Origin: Aurantiochytrium sp. KH105
Taxonomy: Eukaryota; Sar; Bigyra; Thraustochytrida; Thraustochytriidae
Direction of reading: 5' to 3'
Assembly: GCA_003116975.1 (NCBI GenBank)
Contig: BGKB01000063.1
Coordinates: 248,001-312,000, forward strand
DNA: 64,000 bases
Shown here: piece after piece, positions 24,864 to 37,000 of the stretch
Position numbering within the stretch: position 1 is the first letter of the stretch
Layout of the letters: each line of letters starts with the position of its first letter
Position numbers and translations under genes: made by a program
Notes under the pieces: generated by a model
Databases searched by the model: none
Seen by the model: the letters and a program-made list of their open reading frames with translations, nothing else
What the model was told of the DNA's origin: nothing

Positions 24864-27722
24864 ATGCTGAGCGTCCTCGAGCAGGACCCCGTGCAGGTGC
24901 TGGCCAGAGTGCGCAAGAGCAAGCGAGGAGCCGGGCTCACGAGCTGCCGCGCAGAGGTCGAGGTCATCATCGGCGATACACCCGCACGTGTGACTGACAA
25001 ACAAAGACTTGAAGTTCGGGTGCCGCCTCGCATGCCCGTCATCGACTGGTTCGAAACGGAGCTTGCACCTCAGTTCGTCCAGGGCCCCGTGCGCGCACAA
25101 GTCATCGAGGATGAGCAAGACATCACGCTATACTTTGACTCGCGATTCATGTTCGACTGCTTTGCTGCAGGAAGTGATGAGCGCTTCGAGAACCTTGACC
25201 AGCTGAGCGACATTGCGCAGTACGAATTTGCCCAGAGCGTGGCGCTCGACTACTTTGGTCCGCGCCGCGTGCCCTCGCACTTCCGCAGACGTCAAGCCAT
25301 TCTCGTGCGCGTGCACAGTCTCATCAAACGCCACTGGCTTCGTTTTGCCTGGACAAGGCTAATGCAGCGGGCCTCACCAAGCCGCAAAGTCAATGAGCGC
25401 CTCGTCGATCTGCTCACGCGTAATTTTGCGCGCAATCGTCGTCATCGTTGTCTTCGCGAGGTTTTCCAGGCCTGGTCCACCGCGAGCGCGAAACGGAAGC
25501 GGCGACATTCGCTCGTTGGCCGGCTCGTCAACAAAGCCTCCTTTGCGCAAAAGAACCTGGCCTTCCAGGCTCTCTTTCGCAACGCTTTGCGCTCCAAAAT
25601 GGACGAGCTCGTCTACGACAACCAGCCATCTCAGACTGTGAACAAGCTCATTTCCAGCGCCCGACGCGAGGGTCTTGACTCGCAGGGCGTCCTTTCGCCA
25701 CAATCAATCCTCAAATACCTGATGGAGAGACATCTGGACATTGAAGGCGACCTCGTGAATCAGGTCATGCGAAGCCCCGTTAAAAAACAGCAAAAGGGTA
25801 GTCCCGATGGTGCCCGGCCCTCCCGAGGGTCTTCCGCGCGTAAACCTTTGCGTGCTAGGTCTGGACTTGGTGCTGCGAGTACGAGCGTCAGCACAGAGCA
25901 GACTCGGCGCTCCGGCGTAGTGAGCACGCCCGAGAAACCGTCCTCGACGTCCAGTTCCCCATTTCCAGACAGTGGTGACTTTATCTCTGCGACACCGAGC
26001 AAGTCGGCAGAGACTCGTAGGCAAGACGCGCGCTCGGCGCGAGCGTCTGTGCGCCGAGCTGCAAATGGTAATTTCCGTCGCGCGAGCCCGCTCTCCGAGT
26101 ACCTGCGGGCGCAACACTTTCAACGCAATCAAGACGCAGCCACGCCTCAGTCTGAAAATACTTTTGCCACACCAGAACACACTCCGATACCACAAATTCG
26201 CTCGCGGGCACACCCGCATTCGCAATCGCGCTGCGCATCCCTGCCACCCACGCCGGAACATGTTCCTGAAGTCATGACCCCCGTTGCAAAGACGTGCGTG
26301 CCGCTGCCAGCCTTTGGCAATGAGAATGCTGATTTTTCGCGGCAAGGACACCTGTTTCGGGAAGTTGACGAAAGCCCCAACGAGGCAGTTGGAACACCGG
26401 GCACGGAAATGCCGGACGCGCAGCTACCCGAGGATGATGCGTCCATGATCTCCTGCGAAGATTCTGCATTCGGTCCTTCGAGCGAGAGCGAAAATGCTGG
26501 CGCTGGATACGCGATTTGTTTTGCCGACACCTCGTCCAAACGTGGAAACGGTGCCTTGCGTGCTGAAGATGCGGAGGCGAGTCGCCGCATTACCGATTCT
26601 TCGATATCTTCGGGAGATAGCGCGCTCTCAGCATGGCGGCAACAGGCGCGTGGCAACCAGGAGCGCGCGCGCGGAGTGCAGCTCGGAGCTTCTTTTAGCG
26701 CCGATCTGTCTGGATCATCTTCGGTTCGTGACAGTCTCGGTCCTCTCTCGCGCGCTTGCAATGGTGATGTGAGCGGCGCTGAAACGAATCGTGCTCGGAC
26801 GCAAAATGCCAAACTTGGTCATCGTGGATGGCAAGGCAGGGCCATGGAAAGAAAGGCCGCAATGTCCCGTACACCATTGTCTGCAGGTCTCGTGTCAAAG
26901 TGGCAGGTCATGAGCTCGCCCTCGTCTGCCAACTCGAGCTCATCGCAAGAAACCTATCTTGTTGGACCCTCCACCCGCATGCGCAACCTTAGCGCATACG
27001 AAATTCCGGAAACGCCTGGACCGGAGAGCGACAGTCAGTCGTCTTCATTTACCTCGCCTGCACTCGCATCCTCGGCGGCAAGCTACAACAAGCGACGTCA
27101 ACGCGAGCGCCAGGAACAAGAAAGCCAGTCGAGTGTAAGCTCTCTTGAGTCAGGCGTCGTGCAACTGCTCCAGACACTTGGACTTGATGGCTTCGTGGAC
27201 AGGTTTGTCGAGGAAGAACTTACAGACCTTTCACTGCTGGTGCGAATGTGTGTTGCCGACAAACGAGAGTTCAAGGAGACACTTCGGGAGATGGGCATCA
27301 TGAAGATTGGTCAGCGCGAGCGAATCGTTCGTGCTCTTCTCGAGGAGCACGAGAATATGCAAGAAACTTCCTCACGAAAGTCGAGTGCCTCAAAGAAAAG
27401 CAAGAGGAAGAAAAAGCGCAAGACGCCTACATTCGAAGAACCCAACGTTGTCCGTGCGCTCCAGGACAGCCAGCGGCGCGAAACCGAAGCGAACCGCAAG
27501 ATATCGTTCCAGTCACAGATTCAACTTAAAAAGATCTCTAAGAAGGTGCTGCAAACGGTGCAAGGGCCCCTCTCGACGAGTGTACCACGGTCCGCACAAT
27601 TTGTCGCGCCCATCGATACGAGCAAAGCCAAGCAGCTGAGGCCCGTCTTCCGTCCCAGCGGCGAAGTCGAGGGCTTTCATTTACGCTGCGATTACTACCG
27701 ACGTCTGGGTCTCAAGGTTTGA
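24864..27722 (+). CDS. SAM-domain protein with Sfi1-like N-terminal repeats; function unknown
   Basis: The 952-residue protein begins at the ATG at 24864 with a globular-looking N-terminal region that I do not recognise. Residues about 156-246 contain repeated Arg-rich helices with aromatic residues (KRHWLRFAWTRLMQ, then LREVFQAWSTAS, then LAFQALFRNALR), reminiscent of centrin-binding Sfi1 repeats. A long Ser/Thr/Pro-rich disordered region with many SP and TP sites follows. A sterile alpha motif domain lies at about 763-828 (LLQTLGLDGFVDRFVEEEL to GQRERIVRALLEEH). A basic KKSKRKKKRK cluster and a conserved-looking C-terminus close the protein. SAM domains mediate oligomerisation. A centrosomal or flagellar-base role is only inferred from the Sfi1-like pattern. 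Confidence 0.78.
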   Translation: MLSVLEQDPVQVLARVRKSKRGAGLTSCRAEVEVIIGDTPARVTDKQRLEVRVPPRMPVIDWFETELAPQFVQGPVRAQVIEDEQDITLYFDSRFMFDCFAAGSDERFENLDQLSDIAQYEFAQSVALDYFGPRRVPSHFRRRQAILVRVHSLIKRHWLRFAWTRLMQRASPSRKVNERLVDLLTRNFARNRRHRCLREVFQAWSTASAKRKRRHSLVGRLVNKASFAQKNLAFQALFRNALRSKMDELVYDNQPSQTVNKLISSARREGLDSQGVLSPQSILKYLMERHLDIEGDLVNQVMRSPVKKQQKGSPDGARPSRGSSARKPLRARSGLGAASTSVSTEQTRRSGVVSTPEKPSSTSSSPFPDSGDFISATPSKSAETRRQDARSARASVRRAANGNFRRASPLSEYLRAQHFQRNQDAATPQSENTFATPEHTPIPQIRSRAHPHSQSRCASLPPTPEHVPEVMTPVAKTCVPLPAFGNENADFSRQGHLFREVDESPNEAVGTPGTEMPDAQLPEDDASMISCEDSAFGPSSESENAGAGYAICFADTSSKRGNGALRAEDAEASRRITDSSISSGDSALSAWRQQARGNQERARGVQLGASFSADLSGSSSVRDSLGPLSRACNGDVSGAETNRARTQNAKLGHRGWQGRAMERKAAMSRTPLSAGLVSKWQVMSSPSSANSSSSQETYLVGPSTRMRNLSAYEIPETPGPESDSQSSSFTSPALASSAASYNKRRQRERQEQESQSSVSSLESGVVQLLQTLGLDGFVDRFVEEELTDLSLLVRMCVADKREFKETLREMGIMKIGQRERIVRALLEEHENMQETSSRKSSASKKSKRKKKRKTPTFEEPNVVRALQDSQRRETEANRKISFQSQIQLKKISKKVLQTVQGPLSTSVPRSAQFVAPIDTSKAKQLRPVFRPSGEVEGFHLRCDYYRRLGLKV

Positions 27723-27864
27723 GAACAACCTTTGAAAGTTTGCGCAGTGCTCATACACCTTCACCTTTTCTCGCTCACGATACATGCAAAGGTGGAAAAC
27801 GAATTCGTATACAAAGATGCCAGAAGCTCTCATTGCGGTAAGAATGTAGAATACTCAATCAAAA

Positions 27865-29425
27865 TCATATAACTTCCTCGCGTTTGCGCACACCACAGCG
27901 AACGCAAACAAAGAGAGTGCCATGGAATCCCGAAATTGCAGAGTCTCTTTCATTCTTGGCTCGTTTCTTCGCTACGAACTCATGCTCGCAGGCCTGCGTG
28001 TGGCCGCGCAACTGAACCTCCACGGCGTCGTTGACATCGTCTCCGGTATCAGGGTCGTTACTGGCAGGAGCAGAAGAATTGTAGCGCTGCGCAAGTTCTG
28101 CCTTGACGAGAACTGCCTTGGTAAGAGTTTCCCATCGCTTAAGTACTCGCTCCCGGCGTTTCTGCGCGGCCTTTTCTACACGAGCTTGTTGTAGTTCCTC
28201 TGCTGCATCGCGTACAGTTTGTGCATGATGTGCCGCCACAATAATACCTTCGTACTTTGGAAGCATTCGAAAATCGCGATGCTCAAAGCCGACCATGGCA
28301 GGCGCAAAGTCAATACCAAGCCCCTTGGCAGCTTGTGCAGCAAGGTCGACTTGAACATGTTCGCAACCCTGCGGGCAATGTTTGGGGCTCCACATTTCAA
28401 CGTTTCCGTACTGATTCTTGGGAATCTCGCCATTTGGTCCAAGCGATGGAGGAACAAACTCATCTGTTTGCCACTCCCCAAAGAGCCGAATCTTACCAGC
28501 CTCCGGATCGGTAGCACCTTCGCCATCTTCGCCGTCCTCTTCGAATGCATCCATGTCCTCGGCCCCGTCATCTGCATCGTTTTCGGACACCTTTGCGCTC
28601 CTGCCATGGCTCTCATGCAGAGAAGAGAAAGTAGCATTAGAGGAAGGGTTTGAATGCGACGCGACAGAAGGTTTCGCGTCGGATGTACTTTCGTTGACAT
28701 CGAAGGTGGCTATGCTTGTGTGGTTCAAATCTCCGCGACGAATGGGATCCACGAGCTTGTATGGGTTGTCTCGCTCGTCTTCACGAATGACTCGACCCTT
28801 GCACCTCCAACCTGTTTTGGATCGCAGGGTGGCGACATTCTCGCGCAAGTGAACTTCCATGCCTTTAAAGAAGCTTGTCGGCTGCACATCAGGTTTGATT
28901 GCTTCGTAACGACGAAGATGCTTGAGCAAGACATACGACGAGTGTCTGCGAAAGGCTTCTACACTGGTAGGCAAACTTTCGTGCTCGGCCCGCTTTTGTA
29001 ACTCTTCCTCTTCTTTGGCGACCACTTCCATCGAAACAGCCTTTCGAAATGCCCGACGCTGCGCCGCGGTCAGCTTCGTCTTGGCACTCTCTACCCAAGT
29101 CCGTCCGCGTTGCTGCATACCGAGGAGAACACCGAATTGCCACCAACCGTCCTTTTCATTGTGCCTGAATTTAGAAGTCGAGGACCAACGTTGAGCATAA
29201 CGACGCGTCACATCAACCGCAAAGCCTTCGCTCAGCATTCCAACCACATAGCAGCTCTCTGCAGGAAGGTGCCCGAGCGTTCCGATGTCGCGATCTGCTG
29301 GAAAGACGCTGATCCAAGATCCATGTGCGGCCGGACCCAGCACTACTACTTCCGGCGTCTCTCCCTTTGCCTTAGTTTTTTCACTCTCATTAACACCATC
29401 ACTACCATCGTCATCATCATCATCA

Positions 29426-29464
<39 letters not shown>

Positions 29465-30435
29465 TCGTTGTCAGCGAGATTCTCGACTTTTCGTCGTTTA
29501 CCTTTTCCGGTCTTCTTTGCGCCACGCGGCTTGCCTGAAGCATTGCCAATCGGCAAAACGAGAATCTCTGCCCAGTATTCATTGGGTCGCGACGGCGTGC
29601 GTTTCGCTTGGCGTATGGACACGAGGGTAACCTCCTCCGAGGTGGGAACTGGTTGTTCGCCACCTCCTGTCTTTTTCTTTGCCTGCGTTGCGACCAAACG
29701 TCCGCGAGGATGCAAATTTGCCACCAGTCGACATGGAATGCCGACCGATCGCGCGAGCGCAATAAAGACTAACGTGAGCTCGAGACGGCTACCTAGGCGC
29801 TCTCGAAGCACATGCGCCAAGCGGTCCGACGAGACAAGTTCGGAATCCTGGCACGAATCGTCGATCCCAAATGTATCGTGATACCATCCGACAAAGACAC
29901 GGACACGTTTGACCGTGTCCATGGTCCGAAAGGGCGCAGGCATTTGTACATTTGCAAGTTTCCATAACATATCCGCGTCGCAGACTTTGTTGATGCGCAT
30001 TGCACGCGAGAGCTGGCAAAGAAGGTCCAAACGATGCTCAAGTTCGATGCGCGCGCGCTGTCTCCTTTTCTTCTCCTTTTTCCTTTCTTTGGTGGAGGAA
30101 CTTGTTGCTGTTGCTGCGTCTGCCTTCTCCTGTTGCGACTTGGCCTCCTTCTCGTCTCCTACGCGCTTTTTCTCAAGAATTCGCGCTAGCCCCGGATCAT
30201 CCTGTTGCGGCGCCTGCGTTTTTGTGGTCGCGGAAGACGTCCAGGAAATCCCAATATCGCCCTCGTCGGCATCCTCGTCCTCGCCATCATCCTCGTCCCC
30301 GATGACGTCCGCGCCAATATCAAAGTCGAACTCCACGTCGGACTCCTCGTCGCTCTCCACGCCCTCTGGTGCGAGCTGCGCGACCTTCAAGTTGGCGCTG
30401 TCCGCGGTCGGGTCCGAGGCCGGGTCCGAGGCCAT
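27865..30435 (-). CDS. XPC: XPC/Rad4 DNA damage recognition protein
   Basis: The 856-residue protein has an acidic N-terminus (about residues 25-65), then the Rad4 transglutaminase-like fold, whose halves (LELTLVFIALARSVGIPCRLV near 215; WISVFPADRD to GFAVDVTRRYAQRW near 370-415) are separated by an insert holding a long Asp run. BHD1 follows near 490-555 (HSSYVLLKHLRRYE). BHD2/BHD3 lie near 650-750 (GNVEMWSPKHCPQGCEHV; GIDFAPAMVGFEHRDFRMLPKYEGIIVAA). XPC with Rad23/centrin detects helix distortions and starts global-genome nucleotide excision repair. The C-terminus adds CEHEF and CVRCG, a possible zinc-ribbon remnant. The open frame reaches 31032, but the ATG at 30435 precedes the first plausible coding sequence. 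Confidence 0.92.
29408..29472. repeat. ATC/GTC trinucleotide microsatellite coding poly-Asp in XPC
   Basis: A run of ATC then GTC units on the plus strand encodes more than twenty consecutive acidic residues within the insert of the transglutaminase-like domain on the minus strand. Confidence 0.9.
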
Positions 30436-30590
30436 GACCGCGGGGTTGGCCGGCACGCCGAGGCACAAGTGCAGCCGCCAGGCACGAGAGCGGGCGCCCG
30501 CAAGGCAGGCAGGCCGGCAGGCAGCCAGGCTCTGGGCGGCAGCGGGTCCGGGTCTGCGCAGCGTCAAATTCGCTGCCGGCCCCAGCGGGA

Positions 30591-30625
30591 CTTGGCTTGG
30601 CCTGGCCTGGCCTGGCTTGGCTTTG
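30591..30625 (+). repeat. TGGCY pentanucleotide tract
   Basis: Units TTGGC and CTGGC recur every 5 bases. It resembles the GGCTY tract upstream of TAF11. Confidence 0.8.
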
Positions 30626-30697
30626 GGCTCCGGGCTTCGGGCTTTGGCGAGTTGGAGGACTGCGAGGGATTTCAAAACCGCATTGCACGCACGGCAT

Positions 30698-30728
30698 CTA
30701 TCCGTCCATCCATCCATCCATCCATCCA
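30698..30728. repeat. ATCC tetranucleotide tract
   Basis: About six ATCC units with one imperfect unit at the left end, in the XPC/VPS13 intergenic region. Confidence 0.85.
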
Positions 30729-31049
30729 GGCGCCGCCAGTCCCGCGACGCGCGAGGGCCGGGCGCGCGAGGCCTGGCACGCGCGCGCGCGCGCACGCAGG
30801 CGGCCGCGGGTCGCGCGCGGCTGCTGCGGCGGCACCCCTGGAAACGCGGGGGGCGGAGCCAGCCAAGCCCGTTGGTCGAGCGCCTGCCTTGTATCCACGA
30901 ACCCGAAGTCCCAGGGCGAGAGAGCGAGGCTGAGGCGCTGCGCTCTGCTGAGGCAAGCAGGCAGGCAGGCAGGCAAGCGCACGAGCGTAGGTGCGCAGGC
31001 GCGTGCGTGCGAGGGAGAGGCGAGGGCGACATAGACGCGACCTGCGAGG

Positions 31050-34000
31050 ATGCTCGAGGGAATCGTAGCTGGCGTCTTGAACAAATCGCTCGGGTGGCTC
31101 ATCGACGATCTGAACAGCGATAATCTCAGCGTCGGCATCTCCAAGGGCGACATCTTTCTCCAGAATGTCAAGGTCAAAGCTTCGGCACTAAAGGACGCAG
31201 GGCTACCGCTGGAGCTTGCTCATGGCTCGCTCGGGAAACTGCGAATCCGAATTCCATGGACAAATCTCTACAATGCGCCGGTCCGCGTCGAGGTGGACGA
31301 CGTCTTCTTGCGCGTCCGCTGCGCGCGCGCGGAGACTGTTGAAAGAGCCGGAGCTGAGGGTCACGCAGACGAGGATGGAGAATCTGAGACAGACGAACGG
31401 GAAAGGCGAGAAGCGGTACTTGAGGCCCTCGACGCCTCGCGCAAGAGAGCCCTTGCTGCTTTTCAAAAGGGTCTCCGCCCTGCTCCTGCAGAGTCTTGGT
31501 CGGGCCGCCTCATTTCTGGCATTACCTGCGCAGTCATTCAAAACTTACTCGTCACAGTGACGAACGTTCACATCCAAATCGACCATCGGGATAACGTCAC
31601 CGACAGAGTCTTTCAGGTTGGCCTTGCAATTCCTGTGCTCAAGGTTGCACCCATTGCAAGCTCACGGGAACCCGAAGCAGGATGTGTCCGCAAAACGGCT
31701 TCGGTGGAGGGTCTCCGTATCTATCACAGAGAGCCCGAGGTCGCCAATGTATCACCATTGGACATTTTTGACGCAGACACCTATCTGGAGGATGGTGTAA
31801 GCTTGTTGTTGGAGCCTCTCGACGTCAACGTGCGTATTCCCGCACTCTATGTAAAGGGCTCCCCACCGGCGTCAAAACCAGCTTTGCAGATCATCGTCGA
31901 TATCAAACGCGTCGCCATTAGCTTCGATGCACGCCAGACCAAACAGGTCACCGCTTTGGCTACCTATTGCGCGCAGGAGACCGTCATTATGACAAGCGGC
32001 TGCAAGCGCCCTCGTCTGCGCCCCGATCAATCTCCCGGCGCGTGGTGGGCCTTTGTCTTGCATCGCGTGAGACATGATCTGCGAGCGCGACGCCGGCGTC
32101 TTTCGTGGCTGCGTCTTGCGGGGCTTTTCACCAAGAGCCAGACGTATGCTTCTCTTTATACCCGCAAATTCCCCGGGGGTGCTGCAACCGTGGATCAGCT
32201 ACAGGCTACCCTGCAGCTCTCCGTTCAGGATAGCGCAAAGTTGCGCAAACTAGAGAACAGCCTCACCGATGCAGAAGTGATGGCGTTTCGCACGCTATCA
32301 GAACTGCGCCTTGTGCAAGAGTTCAACTTGGAACAGCAAGAGAGCTTTTCGCATCGATGGCTCGGCGTTGGTGGCAGCTCAACAAGATCCATTCGTGAGC
32401 ATGCCGCAGCTCTTGCGCGCGCTGAAGCTGCAAAATTTTACGGCAACCCTGCGCGTCCCGACGACAGCGTGATCCAGTTCGATGTCTTTGCCGCGGTGCA
32501 TGAATGCAGACTGCAGCTGGCAGGTCTTCTCTCTGTCGAGGTCGACTACTTGGCCACCAAGGCGATCAAACAGGGTCCACAAACAAAGGGCGACATTCAA
32601 ATTCTCGACGTGCGCATGGCATCCGATGCGACTCTCAGCAAACCGAGCATCCTCGCCTTTCCCGACAAAGTCATTGGCGATCCGTGCTGTGAAGTCATCT
32701 TTACGCTGCGCGACGGAACCTCTGGCGAGGCCAGCGAGATTGTTGCCGCCTTTGAACCTCTGGACTTTTGGCTCGACGCTTCATTGCCCCGCGCCATCGA
32801 GTCGTACGCACGCGTTAGCCTGCTCGGGGCCTCCCATGTCATCAACGAGGAAGACATTATCATCGAGGAGGCGCACAATCTTCGCACGTTCAATCAAGGC
32901 AAACGCCGCGACGCGCAAAAGGCCATGGCTCACATGCAAATATCCTTGCACATGCGTGATCTGAGTGTACATGTGCCCATGCCGTCCAGACGATCGTACA
33001 CAAGATCCGAAGTCGATGCCGGGCCCGATGACGCTATTCTCATTCATGTTGAGGACGTCAAGTTGCACAAGGTCGACGAGCCCAATCTATGCACTTCGAA
33101 CATTGCATTGAGTTGTGGGAAACTTGGTCTCGATCTCGTCAAGGTTCTTCCCGCCAGCTCTTGCGTCCTCAGGGGTGTTGAGACGGCATCCATCCTGCGC
33201 CCGCTCGACTTTGGTCTTGATGTTACCATGAATCAGTGTGGCGAGGATCAATTATGCGATCTTCTCGCTGTGAATCTGGACCTAAATTCGTCCGTACAGA
33301 TTAACGTGTCCACGAGGTCTCTGCGTCGAGTGCTCGCGTTGCAGGCTGCTCTTGAGGCCGCCTTGGATCTCCCAAGTACGAGCCCGGACCCAACACTCAA
33401 GTCCATTGCCCCTGGAGCACTGCAAGTCACACAAGCAGAGGCAGAGCAACTTGCGCAACGGGTTCGTATGCGCGTCAACGTTTCACTCGTCTCGTTCGTG
33501 ATTGATCTGCAGGCAAGCGAAGCGCAAACAGGAATCTCAATGTCAGGGTCCAAGATTCTCGTTGAACAGGTCTCGCGGACGTTTGGCTCACAGGCAAGGG
33601 TCGAGATTGCCTCTTTGCACATTTCTGGCGTCAGTGGGGTTGTCGACGCTTTAGTATTGAAAAACGCGTATTTCTGGCGCAATGCGCAATCCGCACTTCG
33701 CCCCGTTTGGCTTCCTGTGCCAGGCTTTCTCGGCGACAACACCGACCAAATTCTCTTCAACGTCGACGATGCCGTCGTGTTCCGCGCCACCGCACTCGAC
33801 GTCTGCGCCGAAGACCAACTGTTGTCCTCCGTCATGGCGCTGCAGCAAGAGGCGCAGCAACAAATCGCTGCTGTCGAGTCCAGGAATATGCAACAAGAAA
33901 AGAGTAGAAATGGAACACCGCCTTTGAGGAGTGCACCACCGCGCTCACTTTCTGCTTTTGTGCTTGTAGATCAATCGACCATGTGCATGCGAAGAGCAGA

Positions 34001-37000
34001 CGACACAGGAGACGTCGCCGTCATTCGTATTGCCAGCGTTGAGGCAACTTTGCTCGACATGAAGAGCAAACACTATGGAGATGGCACCGAACCCGATCGC
34101 GATTTCTTTGCAACTGCAATGGTTGGCGGGGCCCGCGCCCACTCGGGTGGCCAGAATACAGAAGAGGGCCTCTTGTGGACAGGTGAAACCTGGCCGACGC
34201 CAACGCTCTGTGATATTGCATGGATGCGTCGTGTTTTCACCGCAAAGGACGCCTTCGTTAGCCTGCAAGTCTCGCGCGAGACTCCAGAAAGTCACTATGA
34301 TGTGTCAGCAAATTTGGCGCGGCTCCGCTTACATGTGTCATCCCCACTTGCCGCCAATTTACTCCACTTTGCAAATGAGATGGGGGCCATAGTCAGCGCA
34401 TACACGGCACCGAGTCCCGATGCAGACGCTTCAAATAGAGGTGCGGGAGGAGGAGAGATTGATGATGATGATGATGATGATAATGATTTCACGGCCGCGA
34501 GGGACCGGCGCACGGGGTCGCTTGTAGGTGAGCAGAACCAAGGCGCCGATGTGGCGATCCAAATCACTGAGATAACAATACTCATTCCACGAGATCCCTC
34601 TGCTGACACGGGCGTCGCGTGGGATTCACGTGATATGGTCGTGAGCCAGCTCCACGAGCTCGCTGTACAGGCTTCCTTTGGCCCAGGTCGGCTCGGGACC
34701 ACCACCGACGGAAGCTCGCGTCGCGACTCGTTGTACTCTGATCCATCGGCTTTCCTTGGCGACGATTCGGACGGTTTCTACGATGCACGGTCCGCTGCTT
34801 CAGATGGACTGTCGGCGCGGAATTTCTTGGAAATGTCTCTTTCTGCGCAAGTGGCCCTCACCAATTTTTCAATCGAGACCTGGTCCTTTCATCGCGACCT
34901 GTATCAGACCCTTGTCCGTCTGTCCATGGCAACGGCCATACAAATGGAACCCGGGCATCACGACCTCCGCTTCAGTGTTACTCCGGCTGTGATTGCGTGT
35001 TCTCAAGAGCAATACGCCCTCCTTCTCGACGCCGTGGCTGCAAATGACTTTGCAAGTATCTCTGCGTCCTCGGGCGCCGCTGCTGCACCGCCCCCAGCGA
35101 CCGTAGAAACGAGCCAAGCGCGAAGTCGAAGAACCTCCGCAGTATCCAATCGCTCAAGGCGCACGAGTCGTGCCGATGAGACTGGAAGTGCACGAAATGG
35201 ACAGCTTGATGGCGAAGAAGACAACGGGAACTGCCACGTTGTATCATTGAACTGCTCTTTCGAGTCTCTGACTGTGACGCTGTTTCTAGACGCCGGTGGC
35301 GACCAGCTTCCGCGACCTCGCGAACGAGGCGAAGTTTTTTCGCGCGAGAAACGTGCTTTAGGGCGTGAGCTTCTTCGTTTCCACGCCAAAGGAATGCTTG
35401 CCACTCTCGAGAGTCCAGCTTTTCCAGACGAGGGCACCGGTGAGGTTGTGCTGCAGCATATGGAGCTGAGAACCTCGAGTACGTCAGGTCGTAAGCACCA
35501 CGCTCTCAAAACCGACCGAGTGCCCTTTTTTTTCACAACATTTGCGCTCGCTCCTGATCTTGTGGAGATCGACGGTCGTCTCGCCAGTATCAGAATCGAG
35601 ACATTCGAACTCGTTTCTGCAATGGCGACCTTTTCTCAGGTCCAAGATCACCTGCGCGTTCGGTCACTAGATGACGTCAAAGCGGATGATGGCCTGCATT
35701 CTGTCTCAACTCGACAATCCCAAGAAAGTCGAGCGGCAAACTCTTCAAACGCGGCGACGGAGGCCGCATTTTTGCAATCTTACCACGCCAGGCAATCAAA
35801 CGTCCCGCAGCGCATTCTCTTGCCCAAGAATGTGCGCTTTTCAATGTCTTGCGAGGAGTTTGCCGCATCGCTTTCGCCTGCCAAGTCGGCTCAAAAGCTC
35901 GTCTTCGCGCTGGCCTTCCAGGCGAGTGCCAAGGTTGTCAAAGACGCGCAGGCCGAGGTCCACGTTTCAGTCCAAAACATCAACCTTGCCCGAAGAAACG
36001 CGACGCCGAGCTCATTGCCTGCACGAGAAACCGACGCCAGTAGCGTGGGTGCGGGTACGGGCGCAGATGCGGGCGCAGATGCGGGCGCAGATACAATGCG
36101 CAACGACGACTCGGTCGTTTGGTACTTGCTGCGGCCCTTTTCGCTCAATTTGCAAGCAAACGTTCAGATTCCAGGCCAAGAGAATCCTACCTTGCGACAA
36201 GATGTTGTCTCTGCCGAGCTTAACGTGGAGAGCATTCAGATCGAAGTCGGCCGCGAGGAATATGCACTATTGATGGAAGTCGCAAACGTTGACGCGTCAT
36301 CATCCTCTCAGCATGGCTCTGGGGATGACAAGAGCACCGAGACCCACGCTAGGGCTGGCGCTCCTACATCCTCTTCGGAGCCAACGACTTCGACCGAAAC
36401 GTATGCCCCAGCTCCACTGCCAAAGCGTCGCGAGGTGCGGTTGAAGCTATGCATCGAAGACTCGTCAGTTGCGCTTTTTGAAGACTGGACCGAATTTCGT
36501 CCTCCAATCGTGCAAGCGAGACTGCAGCGCTTTGAGCTTACCGCCTCGCAATACGACTTTCGCGACCTGCACTGCCAGTCTCGCGTGGACCTCGATGTTT
36601 TGCTCTCTGCATCATACTGGAATAAGAGACACGGATCATGGGAGTCTATGATCGACCCGTGGTGCTGCCACATCGGAGCCGATAGTCCACAATTTGTGCA
36701 GGAGTCCCCCAAGGAGCGCCTTGTGCAAACTCTGGGCTACGACAAGGAAGCTCCTGTCAATCCGCTGCGGTTGGCTTCCTTGTTTGCCAATCTAGAGTCT
36801 ACTCAAATGCTCAACATCAATGTGACCTCGGCTGCTGTGCAGCAGCTAACCAAGGCACAAGATCTCACAGCGATCGACAATTATACCAAGCGTGCACTCG
36901 GGGATCTCGCGCATGACCGTAGGCGCGCCCCGGGCTCGAGAGCGGCCAGTGACGACAGTCTGATTGTCCGTAACGAGACAGGGTCCCAAGTGACCGCACG

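Larger units (their letters stand above)
30436..31049. promoter_or_regulatory. Divergent promoter region XPC/VPS13
   Basis: These 614 bases separate the two start codons. They hold GGCAGGCAGG elements at about 30503-30521 and 30957-30976, a TGGCC/TGGCT tract (30591-30625), an ATCC tract (30698-30728) and an alternating CG run (about 30778-30792). Antisense ORFs across it have no domain content. Confidence 0.5.

Noticed and set aside
29909-31123. 404-codon plus-strand ORF.
   Set aside because: It is antisense to the acidic N-terminus of XPC (poly-Ser from poly-Asp/Glu) and runs through promoter repeats.
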